From Rossellomorea sp036867415 (GTDB lineage Bacteria; Bacillota; Bacilli; Bacillales; Bacillaceae_B): a stretch of 64,000 nt of DNA. Below, one piece after another: positions 49,911-58,172 of the stretch. The position numbers and the translations under genes are program-made. Numbering within the stretch: the first letter of the stretch is position 1; every line of letters starts with the position of its first letter. Below the pieces are notes generated by a model. That model saw nothing but the letters and a program-made list of their open reading frames with translations. It did no database searches and was not told the DNA's origin. The stretch is taken from contig NZ_JBAJHU010000001.1 of assembly GCF_036867415.1 (NCBI RefSeq), positions 434,001 through 498,000 on the forward strand, read 5' to 3'.

Positions 49911-51376
49911 TGGCAGATTGGCAGATTGCAATGATCATGATGATCGGCTACCTGGTCATTGCACTCATCGTGGGTGTGATGGCGGGCAGGGGTCATGACA
50001 AGAATTCGCTGGATGAGTTTACGGTTGCGGGTGGAGGGCTCGGCCTGGTTGTGATGTGGTTCTTGATGGGCGGGGCTGTGTTCAGTGCCTTTTCCTTCCT
50101 GGGTGCTCCCGGTTGGGCGTTCTCGAAAGGGGCCCCTGCACTTTATATTTTGACTTATACCGCTTTTGCAATTCTCCCGTGGTACATTATCGGTCCGAAA
50201 ATCGGCAAAATCGGCCGCAAGTTCAATATCTATACCGTTGCAGGCTTTATGAAAAAGCGATACGGCGGTAAAACGCTGCCAATTCTGATCGGGGTCATCG
50301 CTCTGCTTGCCTCGATTCAATATCTTGCCACACAGATGAAAGGAATGGCGTACATATTCAATATCATGACAGAGGGACGGATCCCGCTTTGGCTCGGTGC
50401 CCTGCTGGCATATGGAATCGTCGTCGTGTATGTCGCAACAGGCGGACTCCGGGCAGCCGCCTGGTCCGACGTCTTTCAGGGGCTCCTGATGATCATCATT
50501 TCCTGGGTCGTCGGCCTCGCCATCGTCAACCAGATACATGGAAGTGTCGGGGAAATGTTCACGAACCTCGTCCGCGACAACCCTCAATTCCTTGAAATCG
50601 GGAATGAAGGATCGACGATGTCAGGGACGGCCTATACAACAACGATTCTTGTGTCTCTGATCGGATTCTTGATGTGGCCGCATCTGTTCTCGAAATCATA
50701 CGCGTCCAATGCACGTACAATCAAGAAGACGGTATTGGTCTATCCAATCTTTGCCCTGTTTCTGATCCCGCTTCTGTTCGTCGGATTTTCCGCAGTAAAT
50801 GTGGTCAATCCTGCAGATGTCGGGGCACCGGATGAAATCCTTCCATACCTGATCACCACTGTCCTGAGTCTGCCGGGCTGGGTGTACGGACTGGTTGGAG
50901 CAGGAGCACTCGCAGCAGCGATGTCGACAGCCGATGCCATCACCCATAGTGCATCGCTCGAATTCACGGACGGCGTCATCAAGAACATGAAACCGGACCT
51001 TCCGGATAAAACGACGTTGTTCCTCATGAGAGCAGGCGTCTTTGTTGTCGGCGGCCTTGCATATGTCATCACCGTCTTCGGCGGACAGGGACTCATCGCT
51101 CTCCTGCTCGGAGCATACGGGTCTATCGTCCAATTCGCCCCTGGCGTCTACGGGGCCCTTTATTCGAAAAAAGTAACCGGCCCGGCCGTCATCACCGGCC
51201 TCATCGTCGGCACATTCGTTAATTACTACTACCAGCTTGTTGCCGAAACCACGCCATTCGACATCCACGCCGGCATCCTCGGCCTGATCTGCAACCTCAT
51301 CATCGTCATCGCAATCAGCGCCTTCAGCCAGCAAAAGAGCGGAGAAATGGCGGAGAAATACCGTAATATCGGGTGA
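49910..51376 (+). CDS. Sodium:solute symporter family protein
   Basis: The 488-residue protein has about 13 hydrophobic segments. SSS features: SLDEFTVAGGGLGLVVMWFL, LATQMKGMAYIF and VYVATGGLRAAAWSDVFQGL, the last being the classical SSS signature, then GALAAAMSTADAITHSASLE with the sodium-site Ser/Thr. It imports an organic solute with Na+, likely the amide or ureide degraded by its operon partners. Confidence 0.92.
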   Translation: MADWQIAMIMMIGYLVIALIVGVMAGRGHDKNSLDEFTVAGGGLGLVVMWFLMGGAVFSAFSFLGAPGWAFSKGAPALYILTYTAFAILPWYIIGPKIGKIGRKFNIYTVAGFMKKRYGGKTLPILIGVIALLASIQYLATQMKGMAYIFNIMTEGRIPLWLGALLAYGIVVVYVATGGLRAAAWSDVFQGLLMIIISWVVGLAIVNQIHGSVGEMFTNLVRDNPQFLEIGNEGSTMSGTAYTTTILVSLIGFLMWPHLFSKSYASNARTIKKTVLVYPIFALFLIPLLFVGFSAVNVVNPADVGAPDEILPYLITTVLSLPGWVYGLVGAGALAAAMSTADAITHSASLEFTDGVIKNMKPDLPDKTTLFLMRAGVFVVGGLAYVITVFGGQGLIALLLGAYGSIVQFAPGVYGALYSKKVTGPAVITGLIVGTFVNYYYQLVAETTPFDIHAGILGLICNLIIVIAISAFSQQKSGEMAEKYRNIG

Positions 51377-51443
51377 GACAGGGGGACAGGTTCCTTGTCC
51401 TGCCGGTGTGCCAGGTCCCTTGGCACAGCCAATAGCCATAAAG

Positions 51444-51482
51444 AAAAGCAGGTCTTCTCCAACAGAGTTAGATCTGCTTTTT
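51444..51482 (+). terminator. Terminator of the amidohydrolase/symporter operon
   Basis: AAAAGCAGGTC (51444-51454) pairs with GATCTGCTTTTT (51471-51482). A second hairpin, GTGCCA/TGGCAC, is seen just upstream at about 51408-51426. Confidence 0.75.
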
Positions 51483-51483
51483 G

Positions 51484-51773
51484 ATGAAATTCAATTTGCG
51501 GGGGTTATTAGTCAGTACTCCTATAATCCGCCAAGTAACTATATCTAAGAATGGCAACATCAGTAAAAAGTTTAGTGCCCCAATGTTTCCTTTCCCCATT
51601 TGTAAAGTGGACCGCAATGGTTAGGGATTTCCTGCCAAACTAATAACAAATGGACTAAATGATACCCTGATAAGGAAACAAAAATGAAAGTGATTATGCT
51701 CTTAACCCTGTAAATTACAAGGTCTTATATTATACTTGAAATAAATCTAAAGGAAAGCAGAAGTGTCTTATCA
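51484..51773. other. Intergenic region without recognisable feature
   Basis: AT-rich spacer between the symporter operon terminator and the pentapeptide gene. No convincing frame, operator or repeat; the promoter for the next gene presumably lies near its end, but I cannot point to a clear -35/-10 pair. Confidence 0.4.
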
Positions 51774-52589
51774 ATGAATGATTATTTAAAATCAGATTGT
51801 AATAATTGTTTCGGGTTATGTTGTGTAGCCTTACCCTATGCGAGATCAGCAGATTTTCCATACAATAAAGATAGTGGGGAGCCCTGTCGAAATTTATGTT
51901 CAGATAATCGTTGTAATATACATGATCAATTGAGAGAAAAAGAGTTTCGTGGCTGCGTTTCTTATGAGTGTTTTGGGGCTGGACAACATGTCTCACAGAC
52001 TATCTATGATGGTGATGATTGGAGAAATAACTCAGAGCGTGCCACAGAAATGTTCGCGGTATTTCCACTCGTTCAACAACTTCACGAAATGCTATGGTAT
52101 CTCAATCAAGCTCTAAGCTTAAGGGAATCACAATCATTTCATTCCAGCCTGCAAAACATCTATGAAGAAACGTTAAAATTGACGGAGAGAGAGCCAGAAG
52201 AAATTTTAGCGTTAGACATTGCCGCACATAGAAGTAAAGTGAATCAATTATTGCTAAAGACTAGTGAAGTATTTCGGGATGGTCTAATTAAACAAAGTAA
52301 AAAGAAAAAAATAAAGAAGAATCATTCAGACTACTTAGGAGCTAATCTTAAAGGGGAAAACCTGCAAGGGGTCAATCTTCGGGGAGCACTATTGATAGCA
52401 GCGAATTTAAGTCATTCTGATTTAAGAAAAGCTGATTTTATAGGGGCCGACCTCAGAGATGCAGATCTTAGCCATGCGAACTTAACAGGGGCTATTTTTC
52501 TAACACAATCTCAATTGAATTCAGCGAAAGGCAATATCCATACGAAAATACCAGACTATCTAGAAAAGCCAGATCATTGGTTGAATTAA
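51774..52589 (+). CDS. Cys-rich N-terminal domain plus pentapeptide-repeat protein
   Basis: The 271-residue protein has an N-terminal Cys cluster (CNNCFGLCCVALPYARSADF, then CRNLCSDNRCNIHDQL and GCVSYECFGAG) that suggests a metal or iron-sulphur site, a helical middle, and a C-terminal run of pentapeptide repeats with A(D/N)LxX steps: YLGANLKGENLQGVNLRGAL, SDLRKADFIGADLRDADLSH. Pentapeptide repeats form a beta-helix. The combination is known in Bacillus genomes but its function is unknown. Codon use looks more AT-rich than the neighbouring operon, hinting at recent acquisition. Confidence 0.8.
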   Translation: MNDYLKSDCNNCFGLCCVALPYARSADFPYNKDSGEPCRNLCSDNRCNIHDQLREKEFRGCVSYECFGAGQHVSQTIYDGDDWRNNSERATEMFAVFPLVQQLHEMLWYLNQALSLRESQSFHSSLQNIYEETLKLTEREPEEILALDIAAHRSKVNQLLLKTSEVFRDGLIKQSKKKKIKKNHSDYLGANLKGENLQGVNLRGALLIAANLSHSDLRKADFIGADLRDADLSHANLTGAIFLTQSQLNSAKGNIHTKIPDYLEKPDHWLN

Positions 52590-52703
52590 ATTAGCAATAT
52601 AGATTTGGTACCCGATTTGCTGTACAGAACAGGAATTACAGAGTTACAAACAGAACTATTAAAAAGAAAGATAGAGTGTAATAAACAAAAGGAGATCGAT
52701 AAA

Positions 52704-53177
52704 ATGGATGTTTTCATAAGCCAGTATGAGTGGATACGCCGCACCAGGGAATTATTATTTAGTTATTGCGAAACCATGTCACAAGCAGATTATGTTAAAG
52801 AACTTGAATCCTTCGGAGGAGATTCAATCCGCAGTCTGCATGCTCATGTAGCTGATTGTTACCGGGTATGGCTGGGAAGTCGGGCACTCGGCAGACCGCT
52901 TCCAAGAATAACTGCGGATTCCGCAGACAGCGTAAACGAAATGCGTAAAATTTTCAGAGAAACAGATGACCTGATTCACGATTTCCTGAATGAGTTTAAA
53001 GGTAAATGGGATAACACCGTCCAAGTATCGTTTGAGGAAGGTGAAACTACCGAGATATCTGCATTATGGCTGTTCACGCATACCGTCACACACGAATTTC
53101 ACCATAAAGGACAGATTGTAAAGATAGGCAGACAGCTTGGGTATATTCCTCCGGATACGGATCTCATTGAACCTTAA
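52704..53177 (+). CDS. DinB family protein
   Basis: The 157-residue helical-bundle protein has the DinB/DUF664-type metal-binding His residues in RSLHAHVADCYRVWL and FTHTVTHEFHHKGQIVKIGR. DinB proteins are metal-dependent, with thiol-S-transferase members (bacillithiol-linked) in Firmicutes. ATG at 52704 follows AAAGGAG; the frame is open upstream without a site. It ends in the terminator at 53191. Confidence 0.85.
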   Translation: MDVFISQYEWIRRTRELLFSYCETMSQADYVKELESFGGDSIRSLHAHVADCYRVWLGSRALGRPLPRITADSADSVNEMRKIFRETDDLIHDFLNEFKGKWDNTVQVSFEEGETTEISALWLFTHTVTHEFHHKGQIVKIGRQLGYIPPDTDLIEP

Positions 53178-53190
53178 ATGTGTTGATACC

Positions 53191-53225
53191 AAAAGGGACG
53201 CGTTTATTTTGAACGTGTCTTTTTC
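53191..53225 (+). terminator. Rho-independent terminator
   Basis: AAAAGGGACGCGTT pairs with AACGTGTCTTTTT with G-U and one mismatch; T-rich end. Confidence 0.8.
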
Positions 53226-53343
53226 TTGTTTTAAGTGTAATAAATGGAAAATATTTCTTGCGCAAAATAGAGATATTTGAAATGATTGGCAGTAAGTCAT
53301 TAGTAGAAAAATAAATTGTGATGAGATTATTGGAGGTATATTC

Positions 53344-53504
53344 GTGTTTTTACTGTTTTTGATCCTTGCATCGAGCCTTCTTGGGTATCTATTAGTTCCA
53401 TTAGATGAATTGGCTTAGTTCTGGCTTTTGGAATTATACTGGGATGCCTTATTAGAGGGCTTTATTTGTTAAAGGAGATTCAGCAACAACTTTTAAGGAA
53501 ATAG
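53344..53504 (+). pseudogene. Frameshifted small membrane protein gene
   Basis: GTG 53344 follows TTGGAGGT at good spacing and opens a hydrophobic frame MFLLFLILASSLLGYLLVPL that stops at 53416-53418. Another frame overlapping at 53409 continues IGLVLAFGIILGCLIRGLYL and LKEIQQQLLRK to a TAG at 53502-53504. Joined, they make a plausible 52-residue two-helix protein. A one-base indel is the simplest explanation. Confidence 0.6.
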
Positions 53505-53644
53505 AGATCTATGATTGCTCTTATAATGAATAAGGAGTAATAATTTGTTGAAACAAGGGAAAGGGATTAGCTACATTTGTAAAATGCAGCAATAAAAATA
53601 TAACCTGTAAAACGGCAGTGGGAACTTATTCAATTCCCAAAACA

Positions 53645-54139
53645 TTAAAGAACTAAGTGTAATACGTGTTGAGGTCCTTTAGGTCCCTCATATATTTGTT
53701 TTTCATCTGCAAAGCCGCTTTTCAGGTAGAGGTTTATAGCAGCTGTGTTCCTCTTGTTCACTCCAAGAACAATTTCATTAGTATCCGGGCTCACTTCATT
53801 GACGAAAGTCGGAAGCAGCTTCAGTCCTAGTTTTGCCAGTCCTTTACCCTGAAATTCTGCATTAATTGAGAATGAAGTTAAGACCATTGCTTTTGGGTTG
53901 TCACTGTACTTAAGAACCTTTTCACCATCTTCCAAGGCAAAATATCCTACGGGTTCATTATTACTCATGATTACTACATGGATAGAGCTATTGGAAAAAC
54001 TCGGATTATTGATTTTATCTATAGGAAGGCTTGTAAATTCCAGCTGGACTTGAGGTAAATAAAAGTTTGATAGCTGACTGGTGTGTGCATCCGTATACTC
54101 AACTAGCTTTACTGTAGGATTTGAAGTATTCAATTCCAA
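53645..54139 (-). CDS. GNAT family N-acetyltransferase
   Basis: The 164-residue protein has VVIMSNNEPVGYFALEDGEK, the acetyl-CoA loop NAEFQGKGLAKLGLKLLP and IVLGVNKRNTAAINLYLKSG, as in RimJ/RimL-type GNATs. A longer start at 54154 has no site; GGAG lies 9 bases before the TTG whose first base is 54139. Substrate unknown. Confidence 0.85.
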   Translation of the reverse strand: MELNTSNPTVKLVEYTDAHTSQLSNFYLPQVQLEFTSLPIDKINNPSFSNSSIHVVIMSNNEPVGYFALEDGEKVLKYSDNPKAMVLTSFSINAEFQGKGLAKLGLKLLPTFVNEVSPDTNEIVLGVNKRNTAAINLYLKSGFADEKQIYEGPKGPQHVLHLVL

Positions 54140-54281
54140 TAGTATCATCTCCATTATCTAGAAATTATCTCATAGAGTAGTATATCAGGAATATCTACCT
54201 AAATACGAGAAAATACTCGATATCTTGATCTGAGTCTATCGATTTTTCCCAACCGAGTTTATTATGTGAGGATGATTCATC

Positions 54282-54425
54282 TTGTCATTAGGATACTTTT
54301 TCCCTGATTTAGATAAAACCAATGAGGACCCGCTCTTGAATCTAATGCCGAATGGAGAAGGAACCATCTACAACGATGACACCCCGTTGAATTGGGAAAA
54401 TCATAACTGTGAGTATTTCAGCTGA
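54282..54425 (+). CDS. 47-residue acidic small protein or gene fragment
   Basis: TTG 54282 follows GAGGATG and opens a frame MSLGYFFPDLDKTNEDPLLN followed by LMPNGEGTIYNDDTPLNWEN and HNCEYFS. The even amino-acid mix (Pro, Trp, Asp, Asn) looks like a coding sequence and not like noise, but I do not recognise the family. It may be the end of a longer decayed gene. Confidence 0.45.
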   Translation: MSLGYFFPDLDKTNEDPLLNLMPNGEGTIYNDDTPLNWENHNCEYFS

Positions 54426-54532
54426 AGTTTCATGAATGATAGCACTAAAAATGAATATGTATATAAAAAGACTCATGGTACAAGTTCGATTATTGTACAT
54501 CGTTTCTAAAGCTCTCGATTGGAGCTGGTCCT

Positions 54533-54721
54533 ATGTATCGGAATAAGCGGAACCCGCTTGTGAATATTTCCATATTCATATTGATTTTCTTACTGATCAT
54601 TCATGTCATTCGTTTCATTCTCCATGCGAAAGTTTACATCGTGTACAGCATGGGGCTTGGTCCTATCTTACTGATGGGATTGATTGTTTTTCTTATTGTG
54701 TATCTTTATTTGAAGGGTTGA
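54533..54721 (+). CDS. 62-residue membrane protein, unknown function
   Basis: The protein has a basic start (MYRNKRNPL) and two hydrophobic helices. ATG after TTGGAGC. A strong terminator follows at 54734. Function unknown. Confidence 0.55.
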   Translation: MYRNKRNPLVNISIFILIFLLIIHVIRFILHAKVYIVYSMGLGPILLMGLIVFLIVYLYLKG

Positions 54722-54733
54722 ATGTGGATGATG

Positions 54734-54770
54734 AAAAGCTGGGGTTCAGATAATACTGAGTTCCAGCTTT
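54734..54770 (+). terminator. Rho-independent terminator
   Basis: AAAGCTGGGGTTCAG pairs with CTGAGTTCCAGCTTT, followed by a T-rich stretch. Confidence 0.8.
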
Positions 54771-54986
54771 CTTCTTTTGTTTTAGAGCATTCCGGGATCA
54801 AAATTGAAATATTGATGTTGTTAGTAAATAGAAATTATTGGATAATATTAATAGATGTACTATTATAACAGCCAATTTGTTCAAAGAAAGATTATTAATC
54901 AAGCCTCAACTTTAATGGACAGTGTATATATCTAGAGGTGTCAAGGTTTACTTCTATCATGTTACTTCAAACTTTGGAGGAAAAGT

Positions 54987-55568
54987 ATGTCAACTACAAT
55001 GATTTATATGGTGAGACACGGAGATTCACCCAAGGAAGGTAATGAAAGAACAAGAGGGTTAACTGATAAGGGACAATTGGATGCACAACGAATAACGGAC
55101 AGATTGAAAGAGGAAAACGTTGATGTTGTTGTGTCGAGTCCATACTTGCGCTCACTATTAACGGTTGAAAAAGCAGGACAGCAAATAGGGCAAGAAGTTG
55201 TAGTAATTGAAGATTTAAAAGAAAGAATATTTTCATCTGCTGCCGAACGAGTATCTGACAAGGACTTAGGACCGTTGTTAGAGAAGTCCTTTTCAGACCC
55301 GCAATACTCTTTACAAGGTGGAGAGTCAAATGCTGCTTGTCAAAAGAGGGCAATAAACGTATTGAAAAATCTATTGGATAAACACAGGGGAAAGAAAGTA
55401 GTGGTCGGTACTCACGGAGCGATTATGACGTTGATGATGAGCTATTACGATCGCAGCTTTGATTAGAAATTCTTGCATAGTACATCCAAACCGGATATTT
55501 ATAGAATGGACTTCAATGGTCAGGAATTAGTGAATGTTCAAAGATTATGGGAGTTGCCAGCTACTTAA
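54987..55568 (+). pseudogene. Histidine phosphatase family protein with premature TAG near the end
   Basis: The frame from ATG 54987 encodes MVRHGDSPKEG (catalytic RHG), VVVSSPYLRSLLTVEKAG and VVVGTHGAIMTLMM (second His), then stops at TAG 55464-55466 after RSFD. The same frame continues for 33 more codons with KFLHSTSKPDIYRMDFNGQE and LVNVQRLWEL to TAA 55566-55568, the normal end of this phosphoglycerate-mutase-like group. A Tyr codon changed to TAG would explain it. All catalytic residues are before the stop, so a shortened enzyme could still work. Confidence 0.75.
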
Positions 55569-55603
55569 TCGGTTGGAAAGTCAAGAGCGAAAGGGGGAGA
55601 AAA

Positions 55604-56299
55604 ATGAGACATACCGGACTTAAAGCTGCTATGAAATTTATTGAAGAGGAATTTTCAAATTGTGATTTTGCTTTGCTTGCAGGCAGTGTTGCCAGAAATC
55701 AACAAACAGAAACGTCCGATCTTGATATCATTATTTTTGATGAGGAATTGCACCCTCACCGAGCAGGCTATGAACGATTTGGTTGGAAAATTGAGGCTTT
55801 TGTTCATACAAGAAGATCATATAAAAGCCAGCTGGAAAAAGAAAAGAAGCTAGGCAGACCAATCGCGGCCAATATGATACATGAAGGAATCCCTTTGAAA
55901 GAAGATGAGCGTATTCCTTTGTTGAAAAAAGAAGTTAAATCTTACTTGGAAGAAGGACCAGAACCATTATCAAAGGAATTCGTTGAAGCATCCAGGTACT
56001 TTATCTATGACTTGCTGGATGACTTTAAAGATTCAAAAAACGAAGATGAGGCAATATACACGCTTAATGTGCTATCAATACAATTTGGTGATTTTATCCT
56101 CAGATCTAACAATCAGTGGTCGGGACGGGGCAAAGGATTCGTTAGAGCGCTGAACAAATACAATGACATTCTTGCAAAAAGATATTTCGATTCTCTTCAG
56201 GCTTATTACAAGCACAAAAATAAAGAACCAATCATTAAGTTAGTCGACGAATTTTACTCTCCACTTGGCGGGCAGCTGCATGATGGTTTTAGGATGTAG
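55604..56299 (+). CDS. Nucleotidyltransferase-domain protein
   Basis: The 231-residue protein has the polymerase-beta-like motif ALLAGSVARNQQTETSDLDI (G-S-x-A-R ... D-x-D) at about residues 22-41 and a helical C-terminal half. This layout occurs in small nucleotidyltransferases that may modify antibiotics, proteins or toxins; the target is unknown. ATG 55604 follows AAGGGGGAG. It begins 35 bp after the phosphatase reading frame. Confidence 0.8.
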   Translation: MRHTGLKAAMKFIEEEFSNCDFALLAGSVARNQQTETSDLDIIIFDEELHPHRAGYERFGWKIEAFVHTRRSYKSQLEKEKKLGRPIAANMIHEGIPLKEDERIPLLKKEVKSYLEEGPEPLSKEFVEASRYFIYDLLDDFKDSKNEDEAIYTLNVLSIQFGDFILRSNNQWSGRGKGFVRALNKYNDILAKRYFDSLQAYYKHKNKEPIIKLVDEFYSPLGGQLHDGFRM

Positions 56300-56357
56300 C
56301 TGTTATCTTCGCAGCAGCTGATGTCGAATTATGAGTATCAAAAAGGAGGAGTAAGAA

Positions 56358-56759
56358 TTGAAAAATAAAGTGGAAATTTTGAATAATAAAGAAAGACCAA
56401 TTAACCCTATTGAACTCATTAAACTCTATAATGGGGCAGGTTGGTGGGAAGAAAGAACAGACCAAGATATCGAAGAGATGCTTAAACAGGGGGATTCAGT
56501 TGGTGCTTGGCACAACAGTGAACTAATAGGGTTTGCAAGAGCTGTATCAGATGGGAAATTCAGAGCATACATAGAAGATGTTGTCGTACATAAAGACTAT
56601 CAAAACTCAGGTATTGGAACGAAGCTACTGGAACTATTATTAGCTGAACTTTCACACATAGATATCATTAGTTTGTTTTGTGAAGAAGATTTGATCCCGT
56701 TTTACGAAAAGAATAACTTTAAGTTTAGTAAATCTCATTTAGTGATGCATAGAAAATAA
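56358..56759 (+). CDS. GNAT family N-acetyltransferase
   Basis: The 133-residue protein is a paralogue of the one at 43215: LIKLYNGAGWWEERTDQDIE, LIGFARAVSDGKFRAYIEDV, VVHKDYQNSGIGTKLLELLL and IPFYEKNNFKFSKSHLVMHR. TTG start at 56358 after AAGGAGGAG. Substrate unknown. Confidence 0.85.
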   Translation: MKNKVEILNNKERPINPIELIKLYNGAGWWEERTDQDIEEMLKQGDSVGAWHNSELIGFARAVSDGKFRAYIEDVVVHKDYQNSGIGTKLLELLLAELSHIDIISLFCEEDLIPFYEKNNFKFSKSHLVMHRK

Positions 56760-56762
56760 TAA

Positions 56763-56825
56763 GAGCCGCAGGACCAGATACCATGGCAGCTTCTTATATA
56801 ACCACAGAGCCTGTCCCGTTGGCTC
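56763..56825. terminator. Bidirectional hairpin between convergent genes
   Basis: GAGCC near 56763 and GGCTC at 56821-56825 are the outer pairs of a long imperfect stem that also contains GGACCAG/CTGTCC. Weak T tract. Confidence 0.45.
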
Positions 56826-57210
56826 ACTGCTTATATTTCAGATACTCGAAGTTAGATGTGGGCACTTGCTTTATGATTTTTCCTGTTTCATCAGTATAGA
56901 TTTCATATTCTCGGTACGTTTCAATTGTATAACCGTCTACTTGTTTCTTTTCTTCGAGAATGTATTGAAACTCAGCGACAATGGGGAGGATGTCTGAAGT
57001 TTTCTGATTTTCTTCAAAAAATATTTCCAGGCCGTCTGGAATCAATAACACTTCATTTGATTCTTGAGAATCTGAGCTTACTGCTGAATCTGCTTCGTCT
57101 TCCGGAGTAAAAGGGAATTGAAAAATTGCCCCGCTCTTAAGTGCAGGAATGAGTTCAATAACGTACACCGTTATAAGGATCATTCCAATCAGTATAATAA
57201 TCTTCCTCAC
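56824..57210 (-). CDS. Membrane-anchored hypothetical protein
   Basis: The 128-residue protein has one N-terminal helix (IIILIGMILITVYVIELI) and an acidic Ser/Glu-rich exposed part. An ATG at 57216 is one base from AAGGGGGG; the GTG at 57210 has proper spacing. No family recognised. Confidence 0.6.
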   Translation of the reverse strand: MRKIIILIGMILITVYVIELIPALKSGAIFQFPFTPEDEADSAVSSDSQESNEVLLIPDGLEIFFEENQKTSDILPIVAEFQYILEEKKQVDGYTIETYREYEIYTDETGKIIKQVPTSNFEYLKYKQ

Positions 57211-57388
57211 TATCATTCCCCCCTTATGTAGTCCTTATTACATTATGTTTGTCCATCTGGAAACATAACAAAAATCTTACTGAGTTTTGGATAGTAACGC
57301 TCACTTCGGCTCTTTTCGCATCCAAAAAAAGGAATATTCAGGTGCTATGCCGAAGTCTTTCAAATGAACATATAAAGGAGTGAGCATA

Positions 57389-58045
57389 TTGGCTACTTGG
57401 GTGACCCACTTTAGGATTGCTGAGGAATTGTTAAAAACAGATATCCCTGTATCACCAATAGAGTTTTTGGTTGGCAACATTGGACCGGATTGCGGGCTTA
57501 TCGGAGAGGATGGTGTCCCCAAGCCTCCAAAGGAGATTACACATTTCGAGGTTGAGGGGAGAATCAGCTCGGCTTCGTTTTACAAACAATATCTTAACGG
57601 AGGGAAAGAGTCCCAAACCCGTGAGTTCTCCTATTATCTTGGCTATTACATTCATCTTGTTACGGATGAAGGATGGCTTAAGCTCTTAGTGAGAAAGAAA
57701 AAGGAAAAACTGTATCAGGATATATTGAATTCTCCTGACTATGCTGGAATTGTGAAGAAAGACTGGTACGGGTTGGATTTCTTATATCTCAAGCATCATA
57801 AAGACAATATATTCTGGACGGAGTTTCAACATATCACAGATTTCCCGGAGTACTTGAGCTTCTTTAAGAAGGGGCAGACATTCGAACAGATTCGGAACAT
57901 AACCGAATTCTATCAAACCAGCTCAATACCAGAAGATCACGAGTTTATTTATCTTACGGCAGCTGAAGTTGATGACTTTGTGGAAAGAACCTTACAAGAG
58001 GTCAAGGAACAATTGAACGAAAAGTTGAGGCTGCAGCTGGTTTAA
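57389..58045 (+). CDS. Zinc-dependent phospholipase C family / hydrolase-like protein
   Basis: The 218-residue protein has WVTHFRIAEELL, GNIGPDCG, THFEVEGRISSASFYKQYL and YLGYYIHLVTDEGWLKLL, the pattern of His/Asp-containing helical proteins related to zinc-dependent phospholipase C. Activity unproven. TTG 57389 follows AAAGGAG. Ends in the terminator at 58065. Confidence 0.75.
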   Translation: MATWVTHFRIAEELLKTDIPVSPIEFLVGNIGPDCGLIGEDGVPKPPKEITHFEVEGRISSASFYKQYLNGGKESQTREFSYYLGYYIHLVTDEGWLKLLVRKKKEKLYQDILNSPDYAGIVKKDWYGLDFLYLKHHKDNIFWTEFQHITDFPEYLSFFKKGQTFEQIRNITEFYQTSSIPEDHEFIYLTAAEVDDFVERTLQEVKEQLNEKLRLQLV

Positions 58046-58064
58046 GGAGATGTGATTCTATCGT

Positions 58065-58097
58065 AAGGACGATTGCCTGAATCGGGTGATCGTCCTT
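58065..58097 (+). terminator. Rho-independent terminator
   Basis: AAGGACGAT (58065-58073) pairs perfectly with ATCGTCCTT (58089-58097), then GTTTG. Confidence 0.8.
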
Positions 58098-58172
58098 GTT
58101 TGATTATATTAAGGCAGGATAATGGAATAATATGTTAAAATTAGCGACAGAAGTAAAAAGGGGGAGATTACC

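Noticed and set aside
49907..50587. Reverse-strand frame opposite the symporter
   Set aside because: His/Asp-rich shadow translation of hydrophobic codons; no site.
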